DNA of 64,000 bases, from assembly GCA_024362935.1 (NCBI GenBank), contig JANCRA010000008.1, forward strand, positions 28,700,557 through 28,764,556, read 5' to 3'. Source of the stretch: Setophaga petechia. Lineage: Eukaryota > Chordata > Aves > Passeriformes > Parulidae. The translations under genes and the position numbers were made by a program. The notes beneath the pieces are model-generated. The model was not told the DNA's origin and searched no databases. It saw nothing but the letters and a program-made list of their open reading frames with translations. Numbering within the stretch: the first letter of the stretch is position 1; every line of letters starts with the position of its first letter. This document shows positions 12,331 to 25,275 of this stretch, piece after piece.

Positions 12331-12454
12331 TCGGTTTTTTGGGTTATGGTTTGGTTTTTTGGGGGTTTTTTGGAGGTTTTCTTTTGTTTGTTTTTTGCAG
12401 TTTTTTGTTTGTTTGGTTCGGGTTCTTTTGTTGGTTTGTTCAGGTTCTTTTGTC
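12331..12454. repeat. T/G-rich low-complexity tract
   Basis: About 120 bp of TTTGTTTG, GGTTTTTT and similar runs, nearly free of A and C. Similar tracts recur at 16831-16946 and 25449-25540, so it is a repeating compositional feature of this locus. The 77-codon + frame across it (12289-12522) has a Phe/Val/Gly-rich translation dictated by the base composition. Confidence 0.8.
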
Positions 12455-12934
12455 AATTAGTGAAGGCTAGGTTTGGGGGAATAGATGTGGAAAACCTCTA
12501 TACTTGGGAAAACATATTTTGAGTCAAAGTTCTCTTGGTAATAGAGTCCTACCCAGAGGTACACAGTTTTGTTGTAAACTACTGAAATGGATTCTACAGT
12601 CTTTCTGTCCACAAATTGATCAGAGTTATTAAAAAAGAAGTCTGAAGGATGAAGGATCAGTCCAGGCACACTGGATTCTCCAATATCTTAAATAGTTTCT
12701 CTCTAAAGCAACAATATACCAGCCTTCACATTCTATACATTATAGGAGTCTCATGTCTGTATTCTCTGACAATGTTTTTGATTGTTACATACTGATGATT
12801 ACAGGCTTGCAGTTGTTGAGAAAACTGGACATTCCAGAAAATTTTATGCAAGCTAGTAAGATTTCAGGGCTGAAACTGATGACCAGAGACCAAGTCTGGA
12901 CTGCTTATTGTGGAAGAGAGTTGTTTGTGCTGGA

Positions 12935-13073
12935 TTTCCCTTCCCTTCCCCTTCCCTTCCCCTTCCCTTCCCCTTCCCTTCCCTTCCCTTCCCTTCCCTT
13001 CCCTTCCCTTCCCTTCCCTTCCCTTCCCTTCCCTTCCCTTCCCTTCCCTTCCCTTCCCTTCCCTTCCCTTCCC
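12935..13073. repeat. (TTCCC)n pentanucleotide tract, 139 bp
   Basis: A pure pyrimidine strand. Its first part has TTCCC and TTCCCC units mixed; from about 12970 it is essentially perfect TTCCC. Because 15 bp equals three units and five codons with no stop, all three frames on each strand stay open. That produces the window's longest open frame (151 codons, 12753-13208) and several Gly/Lys/Arg/Glu-rich - strand frames, none of which is a gene. A polypurine-polypyrimidine mirror repeat of this length can adopt triplex DNA and tends to vary in length. Confidence 0.97.
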
Positions 13074-16000
13074 AACAGGAAACTCCATGAAGCACATACA
13101 TCACAGTGCATTCAGTTGTTTTTCCACATAAAAGGAAAACTGATGTACCATAGCAATAGGCAGTGTGGATTTGAAATTAATAATAAGACAATTTATCAGA
13201 TAATATGAATATATATTTTAAAGATGTTAACATATCATATTTAAAATATTACTGATTCAGCCTTTATTCTGATAAAATATAAATAAATAATAAAATTACT
13301 TGCAAATTTTTAAATTTCTCTATGTAGATCATATCCAAATAGAACTACTGTCTGATATAAATTTGGGGTAACTGCATTAACTGCTTTACCTTTGAAGAAA
13401 TTGCATAGGGAGTGAGAGTTCAGAGTCCACTCATAGCTGAAACTCAAATCTGTAGTTGGTGCAGCTGTAAGGCTGATTCAGAGCTTCAAAGACCCTTCTC
13501 TGCTTATGGCTTGAATCATGCACATGTATGAAGAAGGACAATCTGACTGTGGATTTTTTTCAAATAGGCCACCTCTGTCTTTTACTTCACTCACATCCTG
13601 AAAGCTCAGCAAGTCCTTAAACTCCTTGTTTAATTGAGGGCTCTGTACCATATGCTCACAAGTCAGTTTCGCTCAGAACAGTGACCAATATTATAGAAAT
13701 GATAAATGGCTAGAAAGCTCTAAATGAAGATCATTTATCTTTTCACTTGCTAAGAGACTTTTCAGAAGATACATTTCCAAGAAATACCTCTGCACTATGA
13801 AACTTGTTATGTCCATTTCAGTTAAGAGTCTTTTTTTTGTTATTGCTTCCTCCACTGCTTTTGGAAATTTAGCGTAACTAAGTCAAAGATGAGGAGCCTG
13901 ACATGCAATGACAGGCCCAAAAATGCATTTTGTTCAATAAAAATATATATATTTTAAAATATTGAATTTCATTATTTCAGTAAGATGACACAGATGTTTC
14001 CAAGAGTTTGCAAATGAAGATTCTGAGCAACTGGGATTTAAAATTGAGGCATAAACTTCTTAAGATAAATAATTTAAACAGAATTTCTAAAATTTTCTTC
14101 CTAAAATTAGACATTTAATAAAAGGAGATTTCTGTGTAGACGATAAGTTATACTTGCATTACCAAATACTACTTTTTCTCTTTTGTCACTTCATACACTG
14201 TTTCACTTAAGTTAAATAATGCCATTTGTGTTTAATAACATTTTCTCATATAAAAACATGTTCATGAAATACATTATGAGCAAATAAATACTTCCACTCT
14301 TTGCATTTTAGAATAAGTTTCTCTTTATCAGATTTTCTGGACAATGTACAGTAAGTGTAATACCCCAAAGGCATGCAAACCTTCTTCCACAGAGATAGAG
14401 GGTAGTGGGGGAAGAAAGGTAATTAAATCAACATGGAATTGGACATAGATCAGGATTAAATTTTTAAAAAACAAACGAAGTACAAATAAATATGAAACTC
14501 TTTATCCCTTCCTTTTCATATTAGCCAAATAATGCTTCATAATAAACATGGTTTATATAAGGCACACTGTGTAAATTCCCATGCTCCCAGAACCATTGCA
14601 GAGAAACAGGGTCCTGTGGTTTTCTTGCCATAAACAATTATCAGGCTCTATGTCCTGTGACATGTGGCTCCTATCCTTTCTATCTTCTATGAGTTATTGA
14701 ATGCTCTGGAAGTCTTTTCTGTTACTAACACAGACCTCTAAAGGACCTTTTGTGACTATGGACCTGAGCTATGACCAAGACTTTTGCCAGACATGCAATT
14801 AGAGGGAGAAGGAGTTAGCAAAGGCAGTTACTTGGTTCTGAGAACTGCAAACTTGGTTTCCTGCCATTGCTTATTTCACCTAATTATTCAAACATATCAA
14901 AAGATAATCAAAGCAATTATCAGGAGTATCTATATGCTTTTCTTAAAAATACAGTTACAGTTTCTTAAAAATACATTTTCGAATTAGGCAGCTTAAGTTT
15001 TAAAATCTTTGAGCAAAATCATGTAAATATGCTTTTGTGATGGACATGTCCTTACAAGAACTTTGCTGGAGAGAAGGAGCATGCTCTTATAAAATAGGGT
15101 TCTTGAAAATTGAAATTACTTTGCTGAAGTGTGTAGAAATCAGAAAAAATGGTCTGTGGATTTGGTAGAAAAAAAACTACCTTTCTTTTTTCCACATAAC
15201 TTTTGCTGAAAATCATCTGAAAACTAAATAATTCCATTTCTGTTAATAATCACAATTCTAATTACAACTTAAATTTAGAAAGAGAACAAGAACCAGAAAA
15301 ACAGTTCCTGAGAATTTAAAACTTGGCATTTGGTCAAATACACTTACTTGAATATGATAAGTGCCTTTGTTTCATCAGTCCCATGGCTCATCTGTTTTGA
15401 GAAGGTATAGTGGTTCCCTTCTACGACCTCAGTAGCTGCAGGTTTCCTTTGCAGAGCATGGAAGGTACCTGATTATCATTCTGTGTGTTCCTGGCCAAAG
15501 TGCCAAACTTGTTAAGAGCACAGAACAACTTCACATGATACTTGCACTGGTTCCAACCCTTCAATCTCTTTCTAGGTGAGCCCTGAAGAAATGAATCCTT
15601 GGTTTTCTTTGGTTTTTTATTTCAAGAAGACAGTGGTATCCTAAGCCACTCTCACAGGTTTTTATCTTCACTGTGTTAATCTGTATGTAACTTCCTCAGG
15701 TGTCACTGGAGGTCTAACACAGCATAACTATTTTTAGTCATACTCAATGAGCTTCTTAGTGTGCAGCATATTGGGATGTGAAAACATAACCCAATAAATG
15801 CACTATATAGAGTATAAATGTGGACTTTGTGCAGCAAATACTATACTTCAAAATGCTGATGTTTCTGTACACTTCAAGCAGGCATCCTTCTTGATTATAC
15901 TTTGATTCCTAAAAGAAACTCTAGAAATCGTTCCTCATGGGCAGTTAATCAAGGGATTGAGTATAATGTGTCTGAATTTACATTGCCTGAAGGAGAGCTC

Positions 16001-16830
16001 CAATTGAGCACTTCAAGCCCTGCCATCAGATCAACCCTAAGATAACTCAGGTCCTTCCATGTCCAGTACCTCAATCCCCTAATGCAGGACCTAACCCATT
16101 ACCTTCAAGTCAATTTTGTACAGAGGATGATTTCAACCACTGGGTCAAATGCTCTATTCTGTATCCTAACTCAATGAATAAGACACTAATTCACATTCAC
16201 CAGGCACATATGCTGATACCCAGCAGCAGATATACATGGGAACATGTCTGGTGAGACACAAACATATCTGTTAGTTGTTCTGAGGGAATATGCCAGAATG
16301 TTGGAGTCATAAAGGCTGCTTCTTGGTATTCTGGTCAACATACTTGCTTGCATGAAAATCTATGAGTGGATCATCAAGAGATATTCAAGGACTAACCAAG
16401 ATTTTTATTGGGTTTTTAATTGTGATTAACCTCACTGTTGTGCTCCAATCATGCAGAAACCAAGTATTGACACTTGTCTTTAAACAAGGATCAATCACTT
16501 TTCAGCTACTCAATTCACAGGTCTTCCTTGGGAACACTTGCAGAGATTTCAGTAAATTGATGCTGATCACAAATGGCCTATGGTATAGAGCAGTGATACC
16601 ATGTCTATACAGGAAGCCACAATACCCAACTCCAGAAAGTTTTCCATAAAAAAAGGAAGCCACTACCTTGCTCAGTGTGAAGAGGGTATCCTGACTCAGC
16701 AATTCTCCCAGTCTACAGAGGCTTCTGTCAACACTCTGAAATTTGAGATTATGAAATTTCAATTTAAGCACCTGCTCTTAGGAGGCTCTATCTAAAACCC
16801 TATTCTATTGGCTCTAACCCACCGAAATAT
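13074..16830. other. AT-rich sequence, no gene recognised
   Basis: The longest frames are 95 codons (+, 16362-16649) and 89 codons (-, 16502-16771). They overlap each other on opposite strands and carry no domain. The stretch 15900-16800 is somewhat less AT-rich than its surroundings and may be single-copy or an old unrecognised repeat. Confidence 0.5.
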
Positions 16831-16946
16831 TGTTTGTTTGTTTGGTTTTTTTTTAAACAAAAAATGAGAAAACCACTTTTTTAAGTCCAGTTTTTTGTTT
16901 GTTTGGTTGGTTGGGTTTTTTTGGTTTTTTTGGGTTTTTTTTTTTG
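16831..16946. repeat. T/G-rich low-complexity tract
   Basis: TTTG and GGTTTTTT runs, interrupted by an A-rich island at 16854-16871. It resembles the tract at 12331-12454 in composition but is not an obvious duplicate. Confidence 0.75.
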
Positions 16947-18707
16947 TTATGTCCCTTGTCTCTGCTTTTCTGCAGGTCAGTGATGTTTCTGATCATAAAA
17001 AGGGGTGAAATAATCTTACTGCTTGTCAGTCCACATTGTCCTAGGGGACAAAATAGTGCCAATAAGATCTTCAGTCTTCAATTAGGTTCTGGCCTTTTAC
17101 AGACTAGTGAGAGCTGTTAACCAGTAGGTGCAGAAGGGCAAGAATAAACTGTCATTATCCAAGAATTTTGAACTTTGTAGCTTTTGCTATGTCAGGGCAG
17201 ATTCATGAGGCAGGAGGCAAGGTGAGATTTTAGGTTTTGTTAGCAGTTTAGTTGTGGTAAACTGTGCCCTGTGACAAGGATAACCTTCTGTGATGTGGTC
17301 TTGCTGGTTCAGAGACACCTTAAAGACATTAAAAGCAGTTTTTAGGGTGTAAGTGATCAGTGCTTTGTAAAAACTCAGCAGACATTTTGATTTGTCTTGA
17401 GACCACCACCATAAAATCAATATCCCCAAAGCTGCAGTCATTTTTTGAATGTAGGCCAAATTTCCATAGGTGCAATCTGCTCGTTCTCTAGTGATTTTGC
17501 CATACATTTCCTTACTTGCTATGTATCAGTATTGTTTCCACAGGATTTTACTTCAAAACACTCAGATACAATGTCTCTGGAAGACTTTCACTGACACCAC
17601 TGATGAAACCACTGAATGATCAGTTGGATCGGTCCTTAATTAAAAAAAATAAGTTTTGGTGCTGTTTGTAGATTCTATTGGAAAGGAAAGATAAATAATA
17701 CTTTTGAAATGAACAAATAAGATAAAAGGTTGCCAATATGTAAGGAAGTTGAAAAAATACAGTTAATAGGTACGTTATAGAAAGCGTTTCACAGCACCAG
17801 GTTATTTACACATGGCTTGATTTATGGTTTTCCTCGAAACATTCTCATTCATTTTGAGGTTTAACATGCTCATCAGAATTACTTAAGCTAATCTGCTTGA
17901 TTGCTGCTGTAGCAGCTCTTGGCTTGATGTCTGCTTAGTTTCAGACTTTGTATTCAACAGGCTCTCTTGTTGCCCTAGCAGTATGACTCACATACAGTAC
18001 AAGGCAAATGCCAAGGTGCTGCCAGTCACAAGAAACCCATAGAAATGGAAGTGAAGTATTTGGTAGTTTCTTTTTCTGACCACAGGGTGTTGATGGAAAG
18101 AAACAAGGCAGGACAATCAGGCTGCTTTCACATTTTGCTCAAGCGCCAGGAGGCGGTTCTTTCACAGTCACTGCAATTGTTCCTGTTTAACATGGAAGCC
18201 TTAAGCCAGACATAATTAGACTTTTTCTTGACAAATCATTTGTGCAAAGTCTTGACAGGTTGAAAACTGAAACGGTTGTGCTGCATTCTTCAAGGTCTGA
18301 AACAGACAGGATTACAGAAAAATGAAAGCAAGTACTGTGAAAGCTATAACTTGCAGAAATATGTGTCTAGCGCGAGTACAAAGTCTATGTCATGTTTGAT
18401 CAAAACAATTAGACAGAATATTGTCTCGTGCTTTGCTGGTGTTATACTACAGTATATTAGTAATATATAAGGGCTGTATTTCACTAGATAAATTCTGTGC
18501 CAAATGAGATGCAAACAAACACACCAAAAAATATAATATGCACATATCTGATATTACTGCAGAGCAAAGTAAGTGTGTAAGTCTTACAGTTTGAGCTCAT
18601 GTAACAACTGAAAGCTTCTTCTAGTAAGATGAGCTATTGCACTGGAAAAAGAGAAGCTCTATGCAACTGTTATCATATATTGTCAGTACACTCATGGAAA
18701 TGTTCAC
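16947..18707. other. Mixed AT-rich sequence, no gene recognised
   Basis: A 106-codon - strand frame at 17187-17507 has no recognisable family. Around 18120-18290 the sequence is less AT-rich, with a GCGCCAGGAGGC core at 18143-18154 that loosely resembles a CTCF site. Confidence 0.5.
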
Positions 18708-18762
18708 GGAATTATAGAATCATTTAGGTTGGGAAAAAACCTTAATGATTTGCTGTATCTGA
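18708..18762 (-). mobile_element. CR1 LINE, terminal stub (about 55 bp)
   Basis: The + strand reads 'TTATAGAATCATTTAGGTTGGG' followed by 'AACCTTAATGATTTGCTG'. This is the reverse complement of the CR1 3' terminus, whose usual form is 'catagaatcatttaggttggaaaagacct..aagatcat'. Only the last few dozen bases of the element are present, an extreme 5' truncation. Confidence 0.72.
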
Positions 18763-21700
18763 GATATTCATATTCTTCCTATGCAGCTAGTATTAGTAAT
18801 AAGACTTCTCAGTGATGTCATGGCACAGATTTAGACATTTTGAAATATTTGCAAATTTTTTAATCACTGCATAATAAACAAAATCCTCAAACATCTTAGT
18901 TTGTACTCGTGCTTGCAAATACCATGACTTTTATGAAAATGCATAATTGTAGCTAGGGTTTAACAGCAGATTTATAGTTATAATGAAGGGGTTTATGAAA
19001 CATAGTACAGGAAGCTCCTCAGTGCATTAGAATGCAAGTAATTGAATCAGTGCTTTTCATAATGTATCCTGAATGTCTGGTGAAATAGAACTACTGATTA
19101 TTCCAAGTAATATTGTTTAGTGTTACTTCACTAAATGTAGCAATTTGTAATAAATCTGTTCGGTAAACTAGTTCTAAAGCATCACACCAAAATTTTCCAC
19201 TTTCCAAGATCTTTTCCAAGGCATTATCAAGAACACTCTGTAAAATATAAATGTGGGAAAAATACATTCCACAGTCACTGGTGATCTTTCAGCTTCTTTA
19301 TGGATGAAAAACATTCTCCCAGGGCTTTTCAAGTCTTAGTGTCACATTCTACACAGAAAAATAATAAGATAGCACTTCCTCTTGTAATGAAATAAGTCAT
19401 CAGCTGAAGCTTTGAAGTTGTCTTCAAATTTTGCAATCTCACCACGATGTGGTTCTGGTGTCCATCATATGTATGTGCAACACCAAAACAATACTTCCCC
19501 AGTAAAGTTGCACCTGTTCAAATGTAAGTACTTTCCATCATACACAGTACATGTGGATTCAAAAGATCTCAAAAGAAATGTTTTTGCAGAGGTCAAAATG
19601 CATGTGGAAATTTCTAGCTCCTGCATATCTTCATGTTCTTTGCTCTTTCATCAACTATGTGGTGAGAGGGTGCATTACATCCTCCTTATGGCTTTCTTTA
19701 ACAGACTGCATTAGTAATCATATTTCAAAATTACCTCAGCAACAGATAGAATTTCTTGTCCAATACTTAGAGATGAATAATGTCTCTGTAACTCAGTTCA
19801 TCTTTCTGTTGTCCTGTCCTCTATTGGTTCTCAAAGTGGTTAAGGAACCATACTGAGTTGTTCCTGTATACCTTTTATCTCATGTGACTGGCTTAAACTC
19901 AATCATCTGCACTTCTTAAACATAAACCAACTAATTCTCAAAATATTATAGTTAATAATAAAAATTCAGGTAGCAACCCAAGTAAAATTATTTCTGCCAT
20001 ATACATTAAGTTTTTTCCTTCTGCAGCTGCACAACAGTGAAATTCTTGTTCATATGAATTAATATTACCTTTGGTAGCTTGGAAATGTATTCTTTTAATT
20101 GTATTTTTACTGTAATCCAAACTTGTTTAAGAGACCAAAAAAATTTTGCTAAATCTGTTTGACTCAGAACATATGCTTAAGTCTTTGTTGTAGCTCACTC
20201 AGGAGTACTTTTGTGTGTGGCACAGAATGGATTAATTAGATGCAGCAAAAAGTAGTAATCAGTAAATTATTTGTGATAGTATGCAATTTATTGAAGATTT
20301 ACTTAGAAAACACATGTTAAAAAGCATTAGGACAATCTCTGCTTTATTATTTTAAGCAGCACTTTTCACTTTGATTGCAAGTAGTAACTTCTCAGCTTCA
20401 GAAGTGCTCTTACTTTTCCAGGACAAATCCCTCCTGTACTTTTACTCTGAACGCTGCCCTCCTTTAGTTGTACTGCATTTCTGAACTTCAGTTCTGCAGA
20501 GTTTCACTTCCTTCTCCTCTTTCTAATGTTTGTTAGCATGGCTGTTCTTAAACATATTGAATTATGGAAACAATGAAAGCAAGGGTGCCTATAGGCAGCT
20601 CAGTCATGTATGTCCATGTGAAAGTTGCCAGCACACTGCCTGGGGGAAAGCAACCTTTCTGCCTTGAGATACCAAGGCATGCTGTCAGCATTTCCTAGGA
20701 GGAAATGTATTTTTGTTTTAAGTACAAGAATGAAAAGAATAAGAAGAAATAATAATAATATTGACCTCTGAGGATAGCATAGGGGTGTGTTTATAAACAA
20801 AGCCCCTGATAAGTCATTAGATCTCTATTATTTAAGCCTGTGAAATATACTCTAGCATTAAAATACTGAAATATTTTTAATGTCTAATGATCAGCATTGT
20901 GCCTCAGAGTGTCTGCCTACCTGGAGGGAGGTGTAAAAGTTGTGAGAATGGTCCTGTAAAAGCAAAAATAAGAGTAAAATCAAAGTAGCATTGTCTAGGG
21001 TTGCAATTCATAGTCAAATTATGGCTGTACATGAAGTGTCCCTGGAAATGACACCTCCTTTCTTAAAGTCATTGAGTGAATAGCAACAAATACAATGAAT
21101 TCTGAACTGAGATATAGATATTCTCTTGATAGTTTAGTTTTTTTGTAACAGTTATGATTTTCTTACCAATGTAGCAAAAGCTCAAACCAAATTGCTTGAA
21201 TTAATAAAAAAAATAAATTAAAAGCTATTATGGGCTTGATTAATATAATTTTATTTATACTAGTGAAATCCATTAAAAAAAAAAAAATTATGCTCCTCTC
21301 AAAGATAGCCAAGCAAATACACATCTGGCCATAGCCACTGCTGGAGACAAAAAAATTGTCATGTTCTAGGATGGTCTGGCACAAACAGCTGCTGCCACTC
21401 TTCTGCTGAGGAATGCACCTGTGGATTCTGAACACAAGCACACAAATCCCTGGGTTACAGCCCTACTCATGTGCTTTTCTCTCCTCTGCAGCCAGCGAAT
21501 TCCATGTGCTATAAAGCTCCTCTGCCATTAACCTGCTGGCCCTGTGCAACAACAGGACAGCAAGAGGAACCATATTCATTCCTTAGAAAGCTGCCTGAAG
21601 TCTCATTTCTGTCTTCTATCACAGCTCACTCTAGGTAGCCTGAACAGGTGTTAAAACTTAGCTGAGAAAAATAGGCTCTCAGTGATATTCACTCATTGTA

Positions 21701-24059
21701 TTATCTTTTATTTTTATGTGCCCAGTGTTAAAGAAAACTTCCTTTCATGTAAAAGGGTGATATGGTTAATGTGAATGGAGAAAGATGGAAATAGACAGCA
21801 AGAGTGAAAAGAAGTAAACGAAATTATGTTGTTTGAAATACAACTCAGTAAATGGATATACTTAAACCCAGTGTTGCATGAAGATTCATCTGATTTTTCT
21901 CATAAATAAGCTTAGGAAAATAAAGATATAAATAAATATGAAATTTTTCTTTATATACTACAGTCACCAAGTAGAAGGCAAATTTTCAAAAACAATATGA
22001 ACACTTTTGTAAATACAGACAAAATAACCTGAAATGAATTGGGATGACAGGAATAAATTTCTGTTGATTCTAATAGACTTAGGATTAAGTCCTAAACAAC
22101 AGATTTGAGAAGGTATTCCAAAATAAACAGGCGTATGAAACTCCATGCTTGAGAGTGGGGCAAAATAGCCAGTGAATCAATCATCTCTGGTGCTGATGAT
22201 GTACAACTCCCTTAATAAATGCTGATGGCAGTACCAGCAGCTGGGGAATGGGTAACACCAGGTATCCATGGTGCAAGCCAGCAGGAATGTCGAGACAGCA
22301 GAATTCAGTGCTCAAGAGTAAAGGAAATGCTGAGAGATATGAGTGCTTTTGTTGGAAGGAGAGCATTTAGTTTCCTATAAAAATACAAGAGAAACTGTCT
22401 CAAATCCAATTCACTAAAAAGACTGAGAGAACAAGTTGAATTTGTGCCATGCTGTGACTATCTCCTTACTATAGCTTTATTGGAATAAATTAATTTTATT
22501 AAAACATTTTTCTACAGTTAGTAAAAATGTAAAGAGAGGATCTTATTCCCATGCGTTTCCCAACAATGCTACAGTACCTGGATAAAACAGGGAAAGATGT
22601 TACTTAGGAGACTACAGATGAAAATCCAAATTTTAAATTATGTCTGGAAACCACAAGAACCTTCAGAGGTCTGGGACAGTCTGGTCCAGAGAATAATATC
22701 ACCGCAGCCAAGCACCCACGTGAGAGCCCAGCTTTTTCAAGCAATCAGTGTAGAATAAATTTGATAATTCAATCTACAAGTGATAACAGCAATGTCTGGG
22801 TGATAGAAGGAAAGATATACATTTTGATTTACAGAGATATGTACAGCCTTCTAACAGAGACAGGAAACCAGAACCGACTTCAGAGAAAGAAGAAAATACT
22901 TTTTTCAGCAGAAACAATAGAAAAAATTAGGGGAAGACAGCAGCTTTAGAAACAGTAGAAAGTCTACCTAATAAAGCAGTGGTATGGTAATTTCCATTTA
23001 TGTGAGGAAACCTTTACATAAATGAAATGGAGTGGAAATAAAATGGGAATGCTCTCTTGTGGCAATAAATTGTACTAGTCCCTTGCACACAGTACTGGAG
23101 TGATTAATTTTGACTCGTTTGAGATGTAAAATTGGAAAGAAAAACGAATATGTCTATGGTCATGTATCATGTGGCTGTGATAGTTGGACTGCCTGGGATC
23201 CAGGAGATTCCAGCAGTGGTCTAGTGTCCCAGAACTCCCATCATTATGATGTGCTGAACCAGGGATGGGGAATTCCTGCTCAGCACACGCTGCAAGAAAC
23301 ATTGTGATTAAATTTTTGTGGTCCTTTCTCAGGCTCCCACCTTATCTGAGCTCGTTGTCTGCCAATTAATATTCTTCCAAGCCTGACATAAAGTCAAACA
23401 TTAAGAAAGCAAATCATACAGTTGTATTGGTGACAGAAAACGAGTCAGAGCAGGGTGTATTCTATGTTCTGTAGCTCAACTCTGTCCTCTGCAATAGCTC
23501 ATATATCTGACTGCCAGGGAAATTAAATATGGAGATCCTTAGGGCTGCTAATGACAAGAAAAAAGGCCTTCTTATAGCTCCTGCAGAAAAATTACTTGCC
23601 AAAATTACAACTACCTTCTCAGGCTCAAGTCTGCAAATATAACAAAATATTGTAGTTAAAATAAATAAACAATGTTGGACTGGTTTAAAATCATGATATG
23701 CATAGTCTATGCATCACCAAGAAATTGGGCAAGAGTGAAATCAATACAGTGTCCAAGGCTCTCTCAGACAAAAATATGTTTGAAAGAAATTAACTCATCT
23801 GTAAAAGATTATGTCAATTTTTTTTCTAGTTGAATATGTTTGGTAAACGTATTTATTAGCAAGTTAATATTAACTGATGAGAGTATAGACATCTATTGAT
23901 ATGATCAGTAATGATGCAGGAATCACTAATTCTCCATTGAATGTTTTGCACCAGCGCCTGTGGATCTTCTTGCACAATGAGTATGATTAGCCTTTGATAA
24001 ACTGCTATTCTTCTCCAATTTTTTAGCCAGTGGCTTACTCAACCTATATACTGCGTCTT
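18763..24059. other. AT-rich sequence, no gene recognised
   Basis: No frame exceeds 101 codons (19412-19714 and 19551-19856 overlap in different frames on the same strand). The interval 23110-23380 is less AT-rich and codes 65 codons on + and 75 on - over the same bases; neither translation resembles a known protein. Short A or T runs occur near 21200 and 21280. Confidence 0.5.
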
Positions 24060-24600
24060 ATAAACACTTCAATCTGAAACAATTTCAGGAAAAATATTAT
24101 TCCCAGGGTAGTGGCTCAGTTTGCATTGCTTCTTCCAAAGAGTTTTCTGAAAGGCATCCCCTGAGCTTACAGCAGTCTTCTTGCAACATTTCAATTGTTT
24201 TATTTCTTCTTTTTTTCCTTTCTTTGTGGTTGCTCTAAATTAAACTCTATTGGAGACTGCAGCATTTCATATTGTAACAATGCCTGTCAGGAGTTCTTTA
24301 CTGTGCATGATAAAATGTAAACTCTTTAATTAGCTTTTTTTTTTGGCAATAAACAGTGGAAACTACTTTAGCATCTTAATCAGTAGAGTTTCAAAGTTAT
24401 TTTGTGTTTTACTTGCCTCTGCTGCTCTTCTTTGTTTGCTATGCTCTATTACTCTGTTGAAAACTACCATTTACAGTTTATCCCATTTCTGATGAGCAAT
24501 GTGTTTGCTATTTTTAACTAAAACCAAATATATTTTATTAAAAGTCTCCTAACATATCTCACACACTTTGACAGAAAACATTTGGAAGCACATTACTTAC
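24060..24600. promoter_or_regulatory. Candidate conserved non-coding element
   Basis: Non-repeat, balanced-composition sequence holding a homeodomain-type TTTAATTAGC core and a forkhead-type AATAAACAG core near 24328-24356. No open frame of note occurs here. The call rests on its non-repetitive look and motif content only; conservation cannot be seen from one sequence. Confidence 0.3.
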
Positions 24601-25036
24601 TCTAAGGTGAGTTTGCTGGAAACAAGTTGCTCTAATTTAACCCAACAGTGGCAGTGAGGCATCACAAAATACCCAAGATATGCCAAAAGGAAGCATTTTC
24701 AAAGGGGCTGCTAAGTGGATTGCTGTCTGTTGAAGAATATAAGATATGGTTGTCTTACCCACAGTTTTAGTAAACTAACCTGGTTTTACTAAGAATGGGA
24801 TAAGGAAAACAGCTACACTGGTTTTCCAGTGAAACTTTTTTCCATCCAAAGCAACAATATGGTGCTAAATACTTTGTTCCTGAGGAGGAAAGGTCAAATA
24901 ATGAAAGGGGCTTGGAAGAGCTCACACCCTAAGTATTTTTTGGACAAGCATTTTTAATAGCTTTTATTCCCTCTTCATTTCCAGACTTGAGCAGTAAGAA
25001 AAGAAAGGGATCTGAGGCTGCTATAAAGGCCATGCT

Positions 25037-25275
25037 TTGCATATACTTACACTGTCTGCAACAATCAGCTGTTTAGCTGCTGAGATCCATGAGTTGCAGA
25101 AACCCCCGGTGGGGAACATGCACCTGGAGATGCTCCTCCACAGCCTGCTGGGCAGACAGGAAGCTGCAGCTGTGGCCTGGCCTGCAGCTGTCTCAGAGAC
25201 AGCTGTGGCACAGCCCTGTCTGTCTTTTTCCTGTGCTATCTGAATGCCTGTTGAGCAGGAGACAACTGGGGTAGA
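25037..25275. promoter_or_regulatory. GC-rich island with four CAGCTG E-boxes
   Basis: A local GC rise of about 200 bp in AT-rich surroundings contains four CAGCTG E-boxes: one near 25066, then three within 25166-25205. It also holds an exact 10-bp inverted repeat (25185-25194 with 25196-25205). Two + strand frames (25037-25243 and 25089-25274) overlap in different registers and give Leu/Ala/Trp-rich translations with no family resemblance, so a regulatory reading is preferred over coding. CAGCTG is a preferred site of several tissue-specific bHLH factors. Confidence 0.35.

Noticed and set aside
12853..13111. Three - strand Gly/Lys/Arg/Glu-rich open frames
   Set aside because: They are the complementary reading of the same pentanucleotide tract in three registers.
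12753..13208. 151-codon + strand open frame, the longest in the window
   Set aside because: Its middle is the translated (TTCCC)n repeat (Phe-Pro-Ser-Leu-Pro units); both flanks are unremarkable and all frames across the repeat are open.
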